Origin: Acidobacteriaceae bacterium
GTDB lineage: Bacteria; Acidobacteriota; Terriglobia; Terriglobales; Acidobacteriaceae
DNA length: 7,595 nucleotides
Reading direction: 5' to 3'
Assembly: GCA_030049955.1 (NCBI GenBank)
Contig: JASIJX010000558.1
Location: forward strand, 1 to 7,595
The first letter of the stretch is position 1. Each line of letters starts with the position of its first letter. This document shows positions 6,858 to 7,595 of this stretch, piece by piece. The notes beneath the pieces are model-generated. The model did no database searches and was not told where the DNA came from. It saw nothing but the letters and a program-made list of their open reading frames with translations. The translations under genes were made by a program, and so were the position numbers.

Positions 6858-6897
6858 AACAAGGCCGGAGCCAGCAGCTCCGGCCTTGTTCTTTGGG
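6858..6897. terminator. Intrinsic terminator between convergent genes
   Basis: A perfect 13-bp stem (6858-6870 with 6878-6890, core AAGGCCGGAG/CTCCGGCCTT) closes a 7-base loop, CCAGCAG. It begins 9 bases after the receptor stop. The T-containing tail TTCTTT follows on the plus strand. On the minus strand the hairpin is followed by TTGTTTG, so it may also stop transcription of the convergent glycosyltransferase gene, which ends at 6919. Confidence 0.85.
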
Positions 6898-6918
6898 TGA
6901 TCGCAGCGGGAGACTTCT

Positions 6919-7595
6919 TCAACCCGCCCGCAGCACGTCCTCGTACAATCGCTCCCATTCCAAGGCGCGTGCATCCATGCTGAACCGCTGAATAATGCAC
7001 CCACGTGCGCTTTGCCCTAGCGCCGCGCGTGCCTCGCTGCTCATCTGCATCGCGGCCACCATCGCTTCTCCCAGCGCCTCGGCATCGTGCGCGGGAACGA
7101 TGCTGCCGGCCTCTCCCACCAGATCCCGCACGCCGCCCACATCGGTGGCAACCACTGTTTTTTCCATCGCCATTGCCTCGGCGAGAGCCAACGGCATCCC
7201 CTCCCAGGCCGAAGACAATACAAAACCATCGACCGCATCGAGCAGCGCGGGCAGATCGCGCCTGAGCCCCAGCCATCGCACCTGCAGCGCGATGTCAAGC
7301 TCTGCGGCCAACGCCCGCAGAGGGGCAATTAAATTGCCCTTTGCGACGCCGTTCTTTGCTTCACCGGCAATCCACAAGCGAGCGTTGTCGTGCGCCGCAT
7401 GCACCCGCGCAAAGGCGCGCAGCAGGTTCGGGTAATCCTTGGCGGGCGCAATCCGCCCCGCAGCCAACCACACAAATTCGCTGCCGGCGTCCATTGCTGC
7501 ACGCGTACGTACTCGGCGTTCTGAATCTGGAGCCAGTTCGCCGACGTCAACGCCGTTAACGACCACGGCGCATTTGTGCGCAGGAATCGCTCGAA
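6919..7595 (-). CDS. GT4-type glycosyltransferase, N-terminal half outside window
   Basis: C-terminal 224 residues of a retaining GT-B glycosyltransferase (Glycos_transf_1, GT4-like), which transfers a sugar from a nucleotide-sugar donor, typically to a glycolipid, exopolysaccharide or O-antigen precursor at the cytoplasmic face of the membrane. The frame stays open to the right edge (RAIPAHKCAVVVNGVDV), so the GTG at 7566 is internal and the true start lies beyond the window; full-length members are near 370-400 residues. Motifs in order: VNGVDV linker strand, AGRIAPAKDYPNLLRAF (donor-phosphate-binding region), VRWLG, and WEGMPLALAEAMA containing the E-x7-E motif (7177-7203), then VVATDVGGVRDLV. 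This is the nucleotide-sugar-binding Rossmann domain; the acceptor-binding N-domain is missing. It is convergent with the receptor gene across a shared terminator and so belongs to a different transcription unit. Donor and acceptor cannot be read from what is visible. Confidence 0.93.
   Translation of the reverse strand, partial: RAIPAHKCAVVVNGVDVGELAPDSERRVRTRAAMDAGSEFVWLAAGRIAPAKDYPNLLRAFARVHAAHDNARLWIAGEAKNGVAKGNLIAPLRALAAELDIALQVRWLGLRRDLPALLDAVDGFVLSSAWEGMPLALAEAMAMEKTVVATDVGGVRDLVGEAGSIVPAHDAEALGEAMVAAMQMSSEARAALGQSARGCIIQRFSMDARALEWERLYEDVLRAG

Noticed and set aside
6418..6858. Minus-strand open frame opposite the receptor C-terminus, rich in Ala/Gly
   Set aside because: It is antisense to the glycine-rich loop and the terminal barrel strands; its composition mirrors the repeat and it begins inside the terminator stem.
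1..7595. CRISPR array, tRNA, rRNA, insertion sequence or transposase, phage gene
   Set aside because: None is visible: no regularly spaced repeats, no cloverleaf or rRNA-like stretch, no transposase motifs or flanking target duplications.

Overview
The window looks like chromosomal DNA of an Acidobacteriota member, probably class Terriglobia. The main reason is the combination of a large Oar-like TonB-dependent receptor, with an N-terminal carboxypeptidase-regulatory-like domain and a glycine-rich loop, directly behind a secreted protein resembling DUF5666 proteins. The GC-rich, densely coding DNA agrees. This placement is inference from family content; no rRNA or other taxonomic marker is present.

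Layout. (1) 1-767, plus strand: the 3' two-thirds of anmK, for 1,6-anhydro-N-acetylmuramic acid kinase of cell-wall recycling; its 5' end lies outside the window. (2) 760-2382, plus: a family 5 (oligopeptide-type) substrate-binding lipoprotein whose ATG overlaps the anmK stop by 8 bases. A perfect 13-bp inverted repeat (795-825) lies inside its unusually long N-terminal coding region. No permease or ATPase genes follow. (3) 2383-2537: a 155-base gap with a small palindrome and a good candidate ECF-sigma promoter (CAACC, 16 bases, CGTCTA). (4) 2538-3677, plus: a secreted protein of three repeated beta-rich units, the third interrupted by a Gly/Asn/His-rich insert. (5) 3678-3753: a short, strikingly T-rich leader. 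(6) 3754-6849, plus: the Oar-like outer-membrane receptor of about 1031 residues. (7) 6858-6890: a strong hairpin terminator between convergent genes. (8) 6919-7595, minus: the C-terminal donor-binding half of a GT4-type glycosyltransferase, running off the right edge.

How they may work together. anmK and the binding protein look translationally coupled, which suggests the lipoprotein delivers or senses murein-derived (muro)peptides. The secreted repeat protein and the receptor form a second unit, apparently under an envelope-responsive ECF promoter; both are exported and both carry glycine-rich inserts. The glycosyltransferase belongs to a separate, oppositely oriented unit. The most interesting points are the inverted repeat built into a lipoprotein signal region, the ECF promoter, and the repeat protein/receptor pair. 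No mobile element, CRISPR array, tRNA or rRNA was seen.
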